From Actinomycetes bacterium (GTDB lineage: Bacteria > Actinomycetota > Acidimicrobiia > Acidimicrobiales > RAAP-2), in assembly GCA_021803085.1 (NCBI GenBank), contig JAJZMD010000257.1, forward strand, positions 1 to 38,911: 38,911 bases of DNA. The letters are read 5' to 3'. Numbering within the stretch: position 1 is the stretch's first letter; each line of letters begins with the position of its first letter. Shown here one piece after another: positions 16,821-29,275 of this stretch. Made by a program: the position numbers and the translations under genes. Below the pieces are notes generated by a model. The model searched no databases and had not been told where the DNA came from. It was given only the letters and a program-made list of their open reading frames with translations.

Positions 16821-16836
16821 GACGGACCGTGCACAC

Positions 16837-18651
16837 ATGAACGAGTACGAGACCCACCGCTACGACGTCATCGTCATCGGGGCGGGCGGCGCGGGGCTCC
16901 GTGCCGCCGTGGAGGCGAAGTCACGCGGGCTGTCGACCGCCATCGTCTGCAAGTCGCTCCTCGGCAAGGCGCACACCGTCATGGCCGAGGGCGGCGTCGC
17001 CGCCGCGATGGGCAACGTCTATTCCGAGGACAGCTGGCAGGTCCACTTCCGGGACACCATGCGCGGCGGCAAGTACCTGAACCACTGGCGCATGGCACAG
17101 CTCCACGCTCAGGAGGCGCCCGATCGCGTCCACGAGATGGAGGCATGGGGAGCGCTCTTCGACCGAACGCCGGACGGCAGGATCAACCAGCGGGACTTCG
17201 GGGGCCACCGATACGCGCGCCTGGCACACGTGGGCGACCGCACGGGGCTCGAGCTCATCCGCACCCTCCAGCAGAAGGCCGTCAGCATGGACATCGACGT
17301 CTTCATGGAGTGCAAGATCCTCCGGCTCCTCCATGACCCGTCGGGTGCGGTGGCCGGAGCGGTCGGCTACCGGCGCCCCTCGGGAGAGGTCGTCGTCTTC
17401 GAGGCGAAGGCCGTCGTGCTCGCGACCGGCTCGATCGGCCGCTGCTACCTGTACACGTCCAACTCGTGGGAGTCGACCGGTGACGGCCACGCCATGGCGA
17501 TCTGGGCGGGAGCCGACGTGATCGAGATGGAGTGCGTGCAATTCCATCCCACCGGGATGGTCTGGCCCCTGTCGGTCCGGGGCCTGCTCGTGACCGAAGG
17601 CGTGCGCGGTGACGGCGGGGCGCTCAAGAACAGCGACGGCCGCCGTTTCATGTTCGACTACATCCCCGAGATGTTCCGCGCGGAGACCGCCGAGACCGAG
17701 GAGGAGGCGGACGCGTGGTACGAGGACCACGCCAACCACCGGCGCACGCCGGACCTCCTTCCCCGCGACGAGGTGGCGCGCGCCATCAACGCGGAGGTGA
17801 AGGCCGGGCGCGGCAGCCCCCACGGCGGCGTGTACCTCGACATCGCGAGCCGCCGCTCGCCCGAGTACATCCGCCGGCGCCTGCCCTCCATGTACCACCA
17901 GTTCCTCGAGCTCGCCGGCGTCGACATCACGGTCGAGCCCATGGAGGTGGGCCCGACGTGCCACTACATGATGGGCGGGGTGCGCGTGGACCCGGAGACC
18001 CAGGCGGCGACCGTCCCGGGGCTCTTCGCGGCGGGCGAGGTCGCGGGCGGCATGCACGGCGCCAACCGTCTCGGCGGGAACTCGCTCTCGGACCTCCTCG
18101 TGTTCGGGCGGCGAGCAGGCCAGGGCGCGTCCGACTTCGCCGAGGCGAACGACCGGCCGCCTACGGTGGACGTCGCACAGGTCGACGCGGTCGTCTCCGA
18201 CGCGCTGGCGCCCTTCGGTCGTGAAGGCGGCGACAGCCCTTACGCGGTCCACGAGGAGCTCCAGGCGACGATGCAGTCGCTCGTCGGCATCATCCGCACC
18301 GGTTCCGAGCTCTCCGAGGCGCTCGAGAAGCTCGACGAGCTGCGCGACCGCGCCGCCAAGGTCTCCGTCGGCGGTGGCCGCGAGTACAACCCCGGGTGGA
18401 ACCTCGCCACCGACCTGCCGTCCCTGCTCACGGTGTCCACGGCCGTCACGCAGGGCGCGCTCGCGCGGCGCGAGAGCCGCGGCGCCCACACCCGCGACGA
18501 CTTTCCGAGCGCCGACCCCGCCCTCGGCAAGGTGAACTTCGTCCAGCGCCAGACCGACCGCCGCGGCTTCGACGCCCCGATCCAGATCGGCCCAGAGCCG
18601 TTGCCCGAGATGCCGCCGGAGCTGAGGGAGCTCCTCGAGGAAGGACACTGA
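16837..18651 (+). CDS. sdhA: Succinate dehydrogenase flavoprotein subunit
   Basis: A 604-residue protein. The N-terminal dinucleotide fold (VIVIGAGGAGLRAA) is followed by His46 in AHTVMAEGG, the expected site of covalent FAD attachment. HPTGM (~239-243) and the C-terminal HGANRLGGNSLSD segment are the usual substrate and FAD contacts. It oxidises succinate to fumarate on the cytoplasmic face. Its TGA overlaps the sdhB ATG by one base (TGATG), so the two are translationally coupled. Confidence 0.96.
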   Translation: MNEYETHRYDVIVIGAGGAGLRAAVEAKSRGLSTAIVCKSLLGKAHTVMAEGGVAAAMGNVYSEDSWQVHFRDTMRGGKYLNHWRMAQLHAQEAPDRVHEMEAWGALFDRTPDGRINQRDFGGHRYARLAHVGDRTGLELIRTLQQKAVSMDIDVFMECKILRLLHDPSGAVAGAVGYRRPSGEVVVFEAKAVVLATGSIGRCYLYTSNSWESTGDGHAMAIWAGADVIEMECVQFHPTGMVWPLSVRGLLVTEGVRGDGGALKNSDGRRFMFDYIPEMFRAETAETEEEADAWYEDHANHRRTPDLLPRDEVARAINAEVKAGRGSPHGGVYLDIASRRSPEYIRRRLPSMYHQFLELAGVDITVEPMEVGPTCHYMMGGVRVDPETQAATVPGLFAAGEVAGGMHGANRLGGNSLSDLLVFGRRAGQGASDFAEANDRPPTVDVAQVDAVVSDALAPFGREGGDSPYAVHEELQATMQSLVGIIRTGSELSEALEKLDELRDRAAKVSVGGGREYNPGWNLATDLPSLLTVSTAVTQGALARRESRGAHTRDDFPSADPALGKVNFVQRQTDRRGFDAPIQIGPEPLPEMPPELRELLEEGH

Positions 18652-19511
18652 TGACCGACGGGACTGCGGATCCGGGGTTCGTCTCGGAGACCGAGGAGGC
18701 CGAGGCGACGGAGGAGGCCGAGGCGGCGGAGGAGGCGACCGTCACCTTGCGGGTGTGGCGCGGCGACGCGGCCGGCGGCGACCTCGTCGACTACACGTTG
18801 CCGGCCAACGAGGGCGAGGTCGTGCTCGACGTCGTGCACCGGATCCAGGCGACCCTGGCGCCGGACCTCGCGTGCCGCTGGAACTGCAAGGCCGGCAAGT
18901 GCGGTTCGTGCTCCTCGGAGATCAACGGCAAGCCAGGGCTCATGTGCATGACTCGCGTGGACGAGCTCCCCGAAGGCCCCATCACCGTCACCCCGATGCG
19001 GACGTTCCCGATCCTGCGCGATCTCGTGACCGACGTCAGCTTCAACTACGAAGTCGCCAAGAGAGTGCCCGCCTTCGCACCTCTACCCGCCGGTCCCGAG
19101 GGCTACCGGATGCAGCAGGTGGACGTCGAGCGGGGCCAGGAGTTCCGCAAGTGCATCGAGTGCTTTCTCTGCCAGGACGTCTGCCACGTGATCCGCGACC
19201 ACGAAGACAACAAGCAGCATTACGCGGGACCGCGGTTCTTCATCCGGTTGGCTGAGCTCGAGATGCACCCACTCGACACGAACGACCGCCGGGAGCTCGT
19301 CCGCCAGCGCATGGGAATCGGGCTGTGCAACATCACGAAGTGCTGCACCGAGGTGTGCCCCGAGCACATCAAGATCACCGACAACGCGATCATCCCGCTC
19401 AAAGAGCGTGTGGTCGACTCGTCCTACGACCCGGTCGCATGGCTCGGCCGCAAGATCCTCGGCCGCCACAAGCGCACCGCCGAGGAAGCGGCCGCCGCAG
19501 CGCCGCATTGA
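18651..19511 (+). CDS. sdhB: Succinate dehydrogenase iron-sulfur subunit
   Basis: A 286-residue protein. The [2Fe-2S] ligands are Cys79, Cys84, Cys87 and Cys99. Later clusters are bound by CIECFLC (Cys168, 171, 174) with Cys178, and by CNITKCC...C (226-236). A very acidic 30-residue N-terminal extension of Glu/Ala repeats precedes the ferredoxin domain, an extra compared with typical family members. It relays electrons from FAD to the membrane subunit. The start overlaps the sdhA stop by one base, with GAGGAAGGA ahead of it. Confidence 0.95.
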   Translation: MTDGTADPGFVSETEEAEATEEAEAAEEATVTLRVWRGDAAGGDLVDYTLPANEGEVVLDVVHRIQATLAPDLACRWNCKAGKCGSCSSEINGKPGLMCMTRVDELPEGPITVTPMRTFPILRDLVTDVSFNYEVAKRVPAFAPLPAGPEGYRMQQVDVERGQEFRKCIECFLCQDVCHVIRDHEDNKQHYAGPRFFIRLAELEMHPLDTNDRRELVRQRMGIGLCNITKCCTEVCPEHIKITDNAIIPLKERVVDSSYDPVAWLGRKILGRHKRTAEEAAAAAPH

Positions 19512-19525
19512 GGGAGGCGCGATCG

Positions 19526-19957
19526 GTGCGCCTCTACTCCGATGAGTGGATCGCAGCCTTCAACGAGGCCGTGGCCGAGCTCGAGCCCGACCCGGACGTG
19601 TCGTTCCGGCTCCACCAGATCGTGGACGACGGGCCCGAGGGGACCGTGCGCGTCACGCTCGTGGCCCACGAGGGCCGGGTCACGATGGCGCGGGAGCCGG
19701 CGCGGGACGGGGCGCGGGACGGGGCGCGGGAGCCGGCGCGGGACGGGGTCGGCGACGCGCCGGTGCCCGACGCGACCATCTCGGTCCAATTCGACGACGC
19801 GGTCGCGCTGGCCCGCGGCGAGCTGGACCCTTCGGGGCTCCTCGCCGCCGGACGGGTGAGGGTCCGAGGCAACCTGTCGGTCCTGGTCAGGGGCCAGTCG
19901 CTCCTCGCTGCGGCGGCGTCTCGCCTCGGACCTCTGTCCGAGCAGACCACCCCGTAG
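19526..19957 (+). CDS. SCP2-like (sterol carrier protein fold) protein
   Basis: A 143-residue protein from GTG, with GGGAGG eight bases upstream, 14 bases after sdhB. Overall pattern (YSDEWIAAFNEAV at the start; a beta-rich core; ATISVQFDDAVALARGELDPSGLLAAGRV-type segment; a closing amphipathic helix) fits SCP2 domains, which bind lipids or act as partners of larger enzymes. Between two core strands is an Arg-Asp-Gly-Ala repeat insertion (~52-76). The link to sdh is positional only. Confidence 0.72.
   Translation: MRLYSDEWIAAFNEAVAELEPDPDVSFRLHQIVDDGPEGTVRVTLVAHEGRVTMAREPARDGARDGAREPARDGVGDAPVPDATISVQFDDAVALARGELDPSGLLAAGRVRVRGNLSVLVRGQSLLAAAASRLGPLSEQTTP
19688..19748 (+). repeat. GC-rich tandem repeats encoding an Arg-Asp-Gly-Ala insertion
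   Basis: Alternating 12-base units (GCGCGGGACGGG and GCGCGGGAGCCG types) encode repeated ARDG and AREP segments inside the SCP2-like gene. The insertion is in frame and probably forms a surface loop. Confidence 0.75.
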
Positions 19958-20013
19958 GTAGTCTTGGCGCGAGCGGCCCGTGACCGGCGGGCCCATGACA
20001 CGGGAGGCGCCCG

Positions 20014-20229
20014 GTGCACCAGCCGATCGACGACCACTTCCTCCTCCGGTACCGCCAGCTCCTGGACGCCGAGGACGCGGCGTTCGACGAAGTGGAGCAC
20101 GCGTGCGAGGAAGGGAACCGCTCGCAATTCGACGCGGAGATGGTCGTCTGGCAGGACTCGGTCGCCAGGAAGCTGAGCTTTCTCACGAGCGTGGGGATCG
20201 AGATCCCCCAGCGCGGGGCGACCGCCTGA
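20014..20229 (+). CDS. Small helical protein of unknown function (71 aa)
   Basis: Starts at GTG with GGGAGG upstream. It is acidic and mostly helical, with no membrane segment and no recognised family. The start and helical pattern (DDHFLLRYRQLLDAEDAAFDEVEHAC) look like a genuine small protein. Its last five codons and stop lie in the first copy of a 23-bp tandem repeat. It follows the SCP2-like gene by 56 bases and could be in the sdh transcript. Confidence 0.6.
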   Translation: MHQPIDDHFLLRYRQLLDAEDAAFDEVEHACEEGNRSQFDAEMVVWQDSVARKLSFLTSVGIEIPQRGATA

Positions 20230-20277
20230 ACCAGCGCGGGGCGACCGCCTGAACCAGCGCGGGGCGACCGCCTGAAC
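20209..20277. repeat. Three perfect 23-bp tandem repeats
   Basis: The unit begins CAGCGCGGGG and ends CGCCTGAAC. Three identical copies run head to tail and a fourth breaks off after five bases. The first overlaps the end of the 71-residue gene, including its TGA; the others lie between it and the convergent mdh gene. There are no spacers, so it is not CRISPR. Confidence 0.92.
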
Positions 20278-20297
20278 CAGCGGCACGCGCCGGGAGC

Positions 20298-21296
<999 letters not shown>

Positions 21297-21367
21297 GGCC
21301 TGCACGTTACCCCTACCCCCCGCGCTCTTCGAGGTGGCACCGGTTGGCACCGACGGCCGTGACGTGA

Positions 21368-21421
21368 TGATCTTGGGTGACACGGTGATCTTGGGTGACG
21401 TGGTGATCTTGGTTGGAAGGG
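21368..21421. repeat. Three 18-bp direct repeats between mdh and icd
   Basis: TGATCTTGGGTGAC recurs with an 18-base period: copies start at 21368 and 21386, and a third, intact only over its first nine bases, starts at 21404. The array lies about 55 bases before the icd start in the intergenic region, where a promoter or regulator site is expected. Confidence 0.8.
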
Positions 21422-21476
21422 GTCACCACCCGACTACCCGAGACCACCGGACGCCACCGACGCGAAGCGGAGCACC

Positions 21477-23720
<2,244 letters not shown>

Positions 23721-23765
23721 CCGGCGCGCACGGCGAGGCGCGACCCGCGCACGGCGAGACGGCGG

Positions 23766-24617
23766 CTAGGAGCGCTCGGCCGCCAGGACGGCGTTGCGGA
23801 GCAGCATCGCGCGCGTCATTGGCCCCACACCCCCGATGCGTGGGGTGATCCAGCCGGCCACGTCGGCGACCGACGCCTCCACGTCCGAGAGGAGCCGCTT
23901 GCCCTCGAACGACGTCCCTGCGCCGACCACCGCTGCGCCGGGCTTCACCATGTCACGGGTGACCAGCCCCGCGTGCCCGGCGGCAGCGACGACGACGTCG
24001 CCGGACCGGACCAGGCCCGCCAGGTCGTCGACGCCGGTGTGCACGACCGTCACCGCCGCGTTGCAGCCGGGCCGCTTCGACGCGAGCAGCAGCGCGAGGG
24101 GGCGGCCGATCGTGAGGCCTCGTCCGATCACGACCGCGTGGCGGCCTTCGACGGGCACGTCGTGGGCGGCGAGCAGCTCGACGATGCCGAGCGGCGTGCA
24201 CGGGAGGACGCCCGGATGGCTCGCCACGAGGCGCCCCAAGTTCACCGGGTGGAGCCCGTCCGCGTCCTTCGCCGGGTCGACGGCGAGGAGCACCCGCTGC
24301 TCGTCGATGTGGACGGGCAGGGGCAGCTGGACGATGTACGCGTGCACGTCGGGGTCCGCGTTGAAGCGGGCGACGACCGCTTCGACGTCCTGTTGCGTCG
24401 CGGAGGCGGGAAGGTGCTCGTGGACGCTGGCGATGCCGACCTCGGCAGAGTCCGCCATCTTCATCGACACGTAGCGCGCGCTCGCCGGGTCGTCCCCGAC
24501 GAGCACCGTCCCGAGCCCCGGGCGGACGCCGCGCGCGACGAGCCGCTCTACGCGCCGCGCCACGTCGGCGCGGACCTGGGCCGCGAGCCGCTCGCCGTCG
24601 AGGAGGCGCGCCGTCAA
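23766..24617 (-). CDS. folD: Methylene-THF dehydrogenase / cyclohydrolase
   Basis: A 283-residue protein, the normal FolD size. Tyr49 and Lys53 (YVSMK) and [10 protein letters not shown] form the active site, with [13 protein letters not shown] as the NADP-binding segment. [14 protein letters not shown] is the conserved C-terminal signature. It makes 10-formyl-THF, the cofactor used by PurN and PurH upstream in the same operon. The start is TTG, overlapping the purH stop as TTGA (24617-24614); no ATG or GTG is available near the family start. Confidence 0.95.
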   Translation of the reverse strand: MTARLLDGERLAAQVRADVARRVERLVARGVRPGLGTVLVGDDPASARYVSMKMADSAEVGIASVHEHLPASATQQDVEAVVARFNADPDVHAYIVQLPLPVHIDEQRVLLAVDPAKDADGLHPVNLGRLVASHPGVLPCTPLGIVELLAAHDVPVEGRHAVVIGRGLTIGRPLALLLASKRPGCNAAVTVVHTGVDDLAGLVRSGDVVVAAAGHAGLVTRDMVKPGAAVVGAGTSFEGKRLLSDVEASVADVAGWITPRIGGVGPMTRAMLLRNAVLAAERS

Positions 24618-26116
24618 TGCCGGAAGTGCCGCTCGTTCGTGAGCACCATCGCGACGCCCGCGGCGTCCGCGGCCGCGACCACCTCGCCGTCGCGCACCGA
24701 CCCCCCGGGCTGCACCACCGCGCCGACGCCCCGGCGGGCCAGCACCTCGAGACCGTCGGGGAACGGGAAGAACCCGTCGCTCGCCGCCGCCGCCCCGGCC
24801 GCCCTCTCCCCTGCCTTCTGCACGGCGAGCTCCGCAGCGACCACGCGCGACTGCTGACCGGCGCCCACGCCGATTGCCTGGCCGCCGGCGACGAGGACGA
24901 TCGCGTTGGACATCGTGCGCGCGCACAGCCGCCAGGCGAGCACGAGGTCCGCCCATTCCTCCTTCGTCGGCTCGCGGGCGGTCGCCACCTGCCACCGCTC
25001 CGGGGACGCGGCGAAGGTGTCGGCGTCCTGGACGAGGGCCGCCGCGCCGAGCGTGCGCACCTGGCGCCCGGCCTCCTCCGGCGCGGGCGCGGACAGGATC
25101 CGCGTCGCCTTGCGCCGCGCCACGAGCCGCTCGATCGCGCCGGGCGTGTAGCCGCGGGCCACGACGACGTCGGCCTGCGGCCCCTGCGCGATCGCCTCTG
25201 CCACCTCGTCGCCGACCTCGCCGCTCAACGCGACGATCCCGCCGAACGCGGACACCGGGTCACCGTCGAGCGCCCGCGCGTAGGCAGTGAGGAGGTCGTC
25301 GGCGGTCGCGGCGCCGCAAGGGTTGGCGTGCTTCACGATGACGACCACCGGGTCGCCGCCGGCGTCCGCAGCGACCTCGTGGGCGAGCCGCCACGCCGCG
25401 TCCGCGTCGAAGACGTTCAGGTAGCTGAGTGCGGTGCCGGCGTGCTGCACCGCCGCGTCCCACCAGCTCGGCCCGGAGCGGTAGCGGGCGCCGTGCTGGT
25501 GGGGGTTCTCCCCGTAGCGGCAGATCTCGGCCCGCTCCAAGGTGAGGTGGAGGGTCGGAGGGAGGGGGTCGTCGGCGTCCAGCCACGACACGATGGCCGC
25601 GTCGTACGCGGCAGTGTGGGCGAACGCGCTGCGCGCGAGCCGCCGGCGCGTCGCGTCGGAGAGCGCACCGTCGGCTTGGAGCTCGCCGAGGACCGGTCCG
25701 TAGTCGCCGGGGGAGGTGACGACGGCGACGTGGGCGTGGTTCTTCGCCGCCGCACGCACGAGGGCCGGCCCGCCGATGTCGATCGTCTCGATCGACGGCG
25801 AGGACCGGAACGGGTAGAGGTTGCACACGACGAGGTCGATCGGCTCGATGCCCTGCGCGTCGAGGTCCGCGAGGTGCTCGGGAACGGAGCGGTCCGCGAG
25901 GATGCCGCCGTGGATGCGAGGGTGGAGCGTCTTCACGCGCCCGCCGAGCATCTCGGGGAAGCCCGTGACGGCGGCGACCTGGACGTGCACGACCCCGGCG
26001 CCCGCGAGCGCGTCGGAGGTGTGGCCGCTCGCGACGAGGTCCCACCCGAGGCTCCGAAGCCCGGCCGCGAGCTCGACGAGCCCGGTCTTGTCATAGACGG
26101 ACAGCAGCGCCCTCAT
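24614..26116 (-). CDS. purH: Bifunctional AICAR formyltransferase / IMP cyclohydrolase
   Basis: A 500-residue protein. The N-terminal MGS-type cyclohydrolase domain (~1-190) begins [14 protein letters not shown] and contains GGRVKTLHP and VVCNLYPF. The C-terminal transformylase domain carries the catalytic Lys-His in VKHANPCG and the typical RYGENPHQ. It performs the last two steps of IMP synthesis, using 10-formyl-THF. ATG 26116 overlaps the purN stop as ATGA; the longer open frame upstream is shadow of purN. Confidence 0.97.
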   Translation of the reverse strand: MRALLSVYDKTGLVELAAGLRSLGWDLVASGHTSDALAGAGVVHVQVAAVTGFPEMLGGRVKTLHPRIHGGILADRSVPEHLADLDAQGIEPIDLVVCNLYPFRSSPSIETIDIGGPALVRAAAKNHAHVAVVTSPGDYGPVLGELQADGALSDATRRRLARSAFAHTAAYDAAIVSWLDADDPLPPTLHLTLERAEICRYGENPHQHGARYRSGPSWWDAAVQHAGTALSYLNVFDADAAWRLAHEVAADAGGDPVVVIVKHANPCGAATADDLLTAYARALDGDPVSAFGGIVALSGEVGDEVAEAIAQGPQADVVVARGYTPGAIERLVARRKATRILSAPAPEEAGRQVRTLGAAALVQDADTFAASPERWQVATAREPTKEEWADLVLAWRLCARTMSNAIVLVAGGQAIGVGAGQQSRVVAAELAVQKAGERAAGAAAASDGFFPFPDGLEVLARRGVGAVVQPGGSVRDGEVVAAADAAGVAMVLTNERHFRH

Positions 26117-26715
26117 GCCGGGCTCGACCCCCTCCCTGACGGCTTGCCCGCCGGCGCGGGCGCGCCGGTCTCGCCGAGCACCCGAAAGATCGTGTCGGGG
26201 TACAGCCGCCGCTCCACCTGCTTGATCCGCTCGTGCAGGGTAGCTTCTGTGTCCCCCGGGTGCACGGGTACCTCTTCTTGGGCGAGCACCGGACCGGCAT
26301 CGACGTCTGCGGTCGCCACGTGGACGGTGCAGCCCGTCGTGCGGACCCCGGCGGCCAGCGCGTCGGCGACCGCGTGCCAGCCGGGGAACGCCGGGAGCAG
26401 CGAGGGGTGCGTGTTCAGGATGCGGCCCGGGAAGGCGTCGTGGACTCGTCCGGTGAGCACCGTGCCGAAGCCGGCCATCGCGACGAGGTCGAGGCCCCGT
26501 GCCGAGAGGGCACGCGTGAGGGCTTCGGTGTACCGCTCCCGGTCGAACGCGGCGCCGTACCCGCCGAAGTCGCTCCGGTCGAGCAGCACCGCCTCCACCC
26601 CGGCCGCCGAGGCGAGCCCGAGCGCGCGGCACGGCCTGTCCGCGAGCACGACCGACACCGGGACGCCGGCGTCGAGCACCGCCTGGAGGACGGTCCCGGT
26701 GCCCGAGGCGAGCAC
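26113..26715 (-). CDS. purN: Phosphoribosylglycinamide formyltransferase
   Basis: About 200 residues from GTG 26715. The catalytic Asn-His pair is in RILNTHPSLLPAFPG and the Asp in DVDAGPVLAQ. PurN transfers formyl to GAR in purine synthesis. From GTG the protein begins in the first beta strand (LASGTGT), whereas the family usually has four to six more residues. The frame upstream does encode them (SGRRVG), and a CTG at 26736 starts that stretch. This CTG overlaps the sucD stop as CTGA and has AAGGGG five bases upstream. I therefore suspect the true start is CTG 26736 (207 residues); the GTG is kept as the conventional choice. Confidence 0.93.
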   Translation of the reverse strand: MLASGTGTVLQAVLDAGVPVSVVLADRPCRALGLASAAGVEAVLLDRSDFGGYGAAFDRERYTEALTRALSARGLDLVAMAGFGTVLTGRVHDAFPGRILNTHPSLLPAFPGWHAVADALAAGVRTTGCTVHVATADVDAGPVLAQEEVPVHPGDTEATLHERIKQVERRLYPDTIFRVLGETGAPAPAGKPSGRGSSPA

Positions 26716-26732
26716 CCCGACGCGCCGCCCGC

Positions 26733-27623
26733 TCAGCCCAGCCCCTTCACGATCTCGACCATGCGCACGCCGGCCTCGGTCGGGTTCTGCGCCACGACCG
26801 CTCCAGCCGCCGACAGCGCCTCCATCTTCGCCTGGGCGGTGCCCTGCGAGCCCGAGATGATCGCGCCCGCGTGGCCCATCCTGCGACCGGGCGGAGCGGT
26901 CACCCCTGCGACGTAGCAGACGACCGGCTTGGTGACGTGCTCGGAGATGAACTCGGCCGCGCGCTCCTCCTCGGAGCCGCCGATCTCACCGATCATCATG
27001 ACCGCCAGCGTGTCGGGGTCCTCTTGGAACGCGGCCAGGCAGTCGATGAAGTTCGTCCCCGGGACCGGGTCCCCGCCGATGCCCACGCACGTCGTCTGGC
27101 CGACCCCCTGCTGGGAGAGCTCGTGGAGCGCCTGGTAGGTGAGGGTCCCCGAGCGGCTCACGATGCCCACCGGCCCGCCGGCGAGCGCGATGTCGCCCGA
27201 CGTGATGCCGATGTTGCACTTGCCCGGCGAGATGATCCCCGGGCAGTTGGGCCCGAGGAGCCGCGTGCCCGGGTGGTCCTGGACCAGGCGGTTGTAGGTG
27301 CGGGCCTCGTCGTGGGCGGGAATGCCCTCGGTGATGCACACGATGAAGGAGATGCCCGCCTCGGCGGCCTCCAGGATCGCCGCGGCGGCGTACGCCGGCG
27401 GCACGGAGACGAACGACGCGCTCGCACCGGTCGCCTCGACGGCCTCGGCGACGGTGGCGAAGACCGGAATGCCCTCGATCACCTCCCCGCCGCGACCGGG
27501 GTTCGTTCCCGCGACGACCTTCGTCCCGTAGTCGCGGTTGCGCTTCCCGTGGTACATGCCCTGGCTGGTCGGGCTCAATCCCTGGACGACGACGGTCGTC
27601 GTCTCGTCGACGAAGATGCTCAC
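26733..27623 (-). CDS. sucD: Succinyl-CoA synthetase alpha subunit
   Basis: A 296-residue protein. The CoA-binding Rossmann domain comes first (VVVQGLSPTSQGMYH), and the phosphorylated His is His251 in RRMGHAGAIISG. GPNCPGI is the usual family signature. With SucC it makes succinate, CoA and ATP or GTP from succinyl-CoA. ATG 27623 overlaps the sucC stop as ATGA. The stop in turn overlaps the putative CTG start of purN. Confidence 0.97.
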   Translation of the reverse strand: MSIFVDETTTVVVQGLSPTSQGMYHGKRNRDYGTKVVAGTNPGRGGEVIEGIPVFATVAEAVEATGASASFVSVPPAYAAAAILEAAEAGISFIVCITEGIPAHDEARTYNRLVQDHPGTRLLGPNCPGIISPGKCNIGITSGDIALAGGPVGIVSRSGTLTYQALHELSQQGVGQTTCVGIGGDPVPGTNFIDCLAAFQEDPDTLAVMMIGEIGGSEEERAAEFISEHVTKPVVCYVAGVTAPPGRRMGHAGAIISGSQGTAQAKMEALSAAGAVVAQNPTEAGVRMVEIVKGLG

Positions 27624-28789
27624 GCTCGCTCCTCGCTCCCTCGCTCACCTGCAGCCGCCAGCGCCACGCTCCGGCGGGCCGCCTCCAGCATCGTCGCCTC
27701 CGCCATCAGCCCGTCCGAGAGGTGCGGCTGAAGGAGCGCCCGCCCCTCCTGCACGTTCGTGCCGTCGAGCCGCAGCACGATCGGCGATCGCAGGTCGACG
27801 CGGCCGAGCGCCTCGATCACGCCCTTCGCCACCTCGTCGACGCGGGTGATGCCGCCGAAGATGTTCACGAAGATCGCCCGCACGGACGGGTCGGCGTTGA
27901 TCACCTCGAGCGCTGCCGACATCACGTCGGCGTTCGCGCCGCCGCCGATGTCGAGGAAGTTCGCGGGGGCACCGCCCACCTGGCTCACCACGTCGCAGGT
28001 GCTCATCGCGAGGCCGGCGCCGTTGGCGATGATCCCGACGTCCCCCGAGAGGCCGACGTAGTTGAGCCCCTTGTCCCTGGCCATCTGCTCGCGGGGGTCC
28101 TCGGTCTCGGTCGCCGCGAACTCCTCCCACTCGGGATGGCGGAACCTCGCGTTGTCGTCCAGCGTGACCTTCGCGTCGAGGGCGTGGACCCGGCCGCCGG
28201 TGGTGAGGATCAGCGGGTTGATCTCGGCGAGGTCGCAGTCGCCCTCCTCGTAGCAGCGGTAGAGGGCGACGAGCACCTCCGCGGCCTGGTCGCGCGCCGC
28301 GTCGGGGAGCCCCGCCTCCTCGGCCCACCGGTGCGCGGCCGCGACGTCGAGGCCGCGTACCGGGTCGACGTGGAGCCGCGCGATCGCGCCCGGGTTCGTG
28401 GCGGCGACCTCCTCGATCTCCACGCCGCCCTCGGCGGAGAGCATCCCGAGGTACGTCTTCGCGGGGCGGTCGAGGGTGAAGCTCGCGTAGTACTCCTCGG
28501 CGATGTCCGACGCGTGCTCGATCCACAGGCGGTGGACCACGTGACCCTTGATGTCCATCCCGAGGATGGCCCCGGCGTGGCGCCGGACCTCCTCGGCGTC
28601 GGCGGCGAGCTTGATCCCGCCCGCCTTGCCGCGCCCGCCGACCTTCACCTGCGCCTTCACCACCACCGGGTAGCCCGCGGCCTCCGCCTGGGCGACCGCC
28701 TCGTCGACGGTGCTCGCGACGCCACCCGGCGAGGTCGGGATCCCGTAGCGGGCGAAGTACTGCTTGCCTTGGTACTCGAACAGGTCCAT
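27620..28789 (-). CDS. sucC: Succinyl-CoA synthetase beta subunit
   Basis: A 389-residue protein starting MDLFEYQGKQYF, with AAGGAG a few bases upstream. The ATP-grasp lysine loop is KVGGRGKAGG, the metal-binding segment is AEINPL, and DIGGGAN with NIFGGITR marks the C-terminal CoA-ligase domain. It pairs with SucD. It follows the B12-binding subunit gene by 17 bases and is coupled to sucD by a four-base overlap. Confidence 0.97.
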   Translation of the reverse strand: MDLFEYQGKQYFARYGIPTSPGGVASTVDEAVAQAEAAGYPVVVKAQVKVGGRGKAGGIKLAADAEEVRRHAGAILGMDIKGHVVHRLWIEHASDIAEEYYASFTLDRPAKTYLGMLSAEGGVEIEEVAATNPGAIARLHVDPVRGLDVAAAHRWAEEAGLPDAARDQAAEVLVALYRCYEEGDCDLAEINPLILTTGGRVHALDAKVTLDDNARFRHPEWEEFAATETEDPREQMARDKGLNYVGLSGDVGIIANGAGLAMSTCDVVSQVGGAPANFLDIGGGANADVMSAALEVINADPSVRAIFVNIFGGITRVDEVAKGVIEALGRVDLRSPIVLRLDGTNVQEGRALLQPHLSDGLMAEATMLEAARRSVALAAAGERGSEERA

Positions 28790-28806
28790 CCGGCTCCTTC
28801 GGGGCT

Positions 28807-29223
28807 CTAGAGGGCTTGGCGTGCCTCGCGGCGGTCCAGCGCGGCCTCGAGCCACGCACCGATCGAGGGCAGCGGCGCACCCGGCGTGAACACGTGGGCG
28901 ACGCCCTCGCGCTCGAGCTCGGGGACGTCGCGCTCGGGGATGATGCCGCCGACGACGACCAGCACGTCGCCCCTCCCCTGTGCGGCGAGCTGCGCCATGA
29001 TCTTCGGGACGAGGGTCAGGTGGGCGCCCGAGAGGAGCGAAAGGCCGAGGGCGTCGGCATCTTCTTCGACCACCGCTCGGACGACCTGCTCGGGGGTCTG
29101 ATGGAGGCCGGTGTAGACGACCTCGAAGCCGGCGTCGCGCAGCGCCCGGGCGATGACCTTGGCGCCCCGGTCGTGGCCGTCGAGACCGGGCTTGGCCACG
29201 ACCACGCGGTAGGGGCGGTTCAT
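28807..29223 (-). CDS. Cobalamin-binding small subunit (methylmalonyl-CoA mutase type)
   Basis: A 138-residue stand-alone B12-binding domain. DxHxxG is Asp15-Gly-His17-Asp-Arg-Gly20, with His17 as the lower axial cobalt ligand. SLLSGAH and VVVGGIIP supply the nucleotide-tail pocket. It matches the separate C-terminal subunit of methylmalonyl-CoA or isobutyryl-CoA mutases. The large subunit is not in this window, so the substrate is inferred. Its position 17 bases ahead of sucCD, which consume succinyl-CoA, favours methylmalonyl-CoA. Confidence 0.9.
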   Translation of the reverse strand: MNRPYRVVVAKPGLDGHDRGAKVIARALRDAGFEVVYTGLHQTPEQVVRAVVEEDADALGLSLLSGAHLTLVPKIMAQLAAQGRGDVLVVVGGIIPERDVPELEREGVAHVFTPGAPLPSIGAWLEAALDRREARQAL

Positions 29224-29275
29224 CGACGGCGATGATAGGCGGCGGGGCGCGCGGCCCCGCCAGCCGGGCGGCGCA

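Noticed and set aside
20209..20277. CRISPR-like array
   Set aside because: The repeats are adjacent with no unique spacers, and there are no cas genes.
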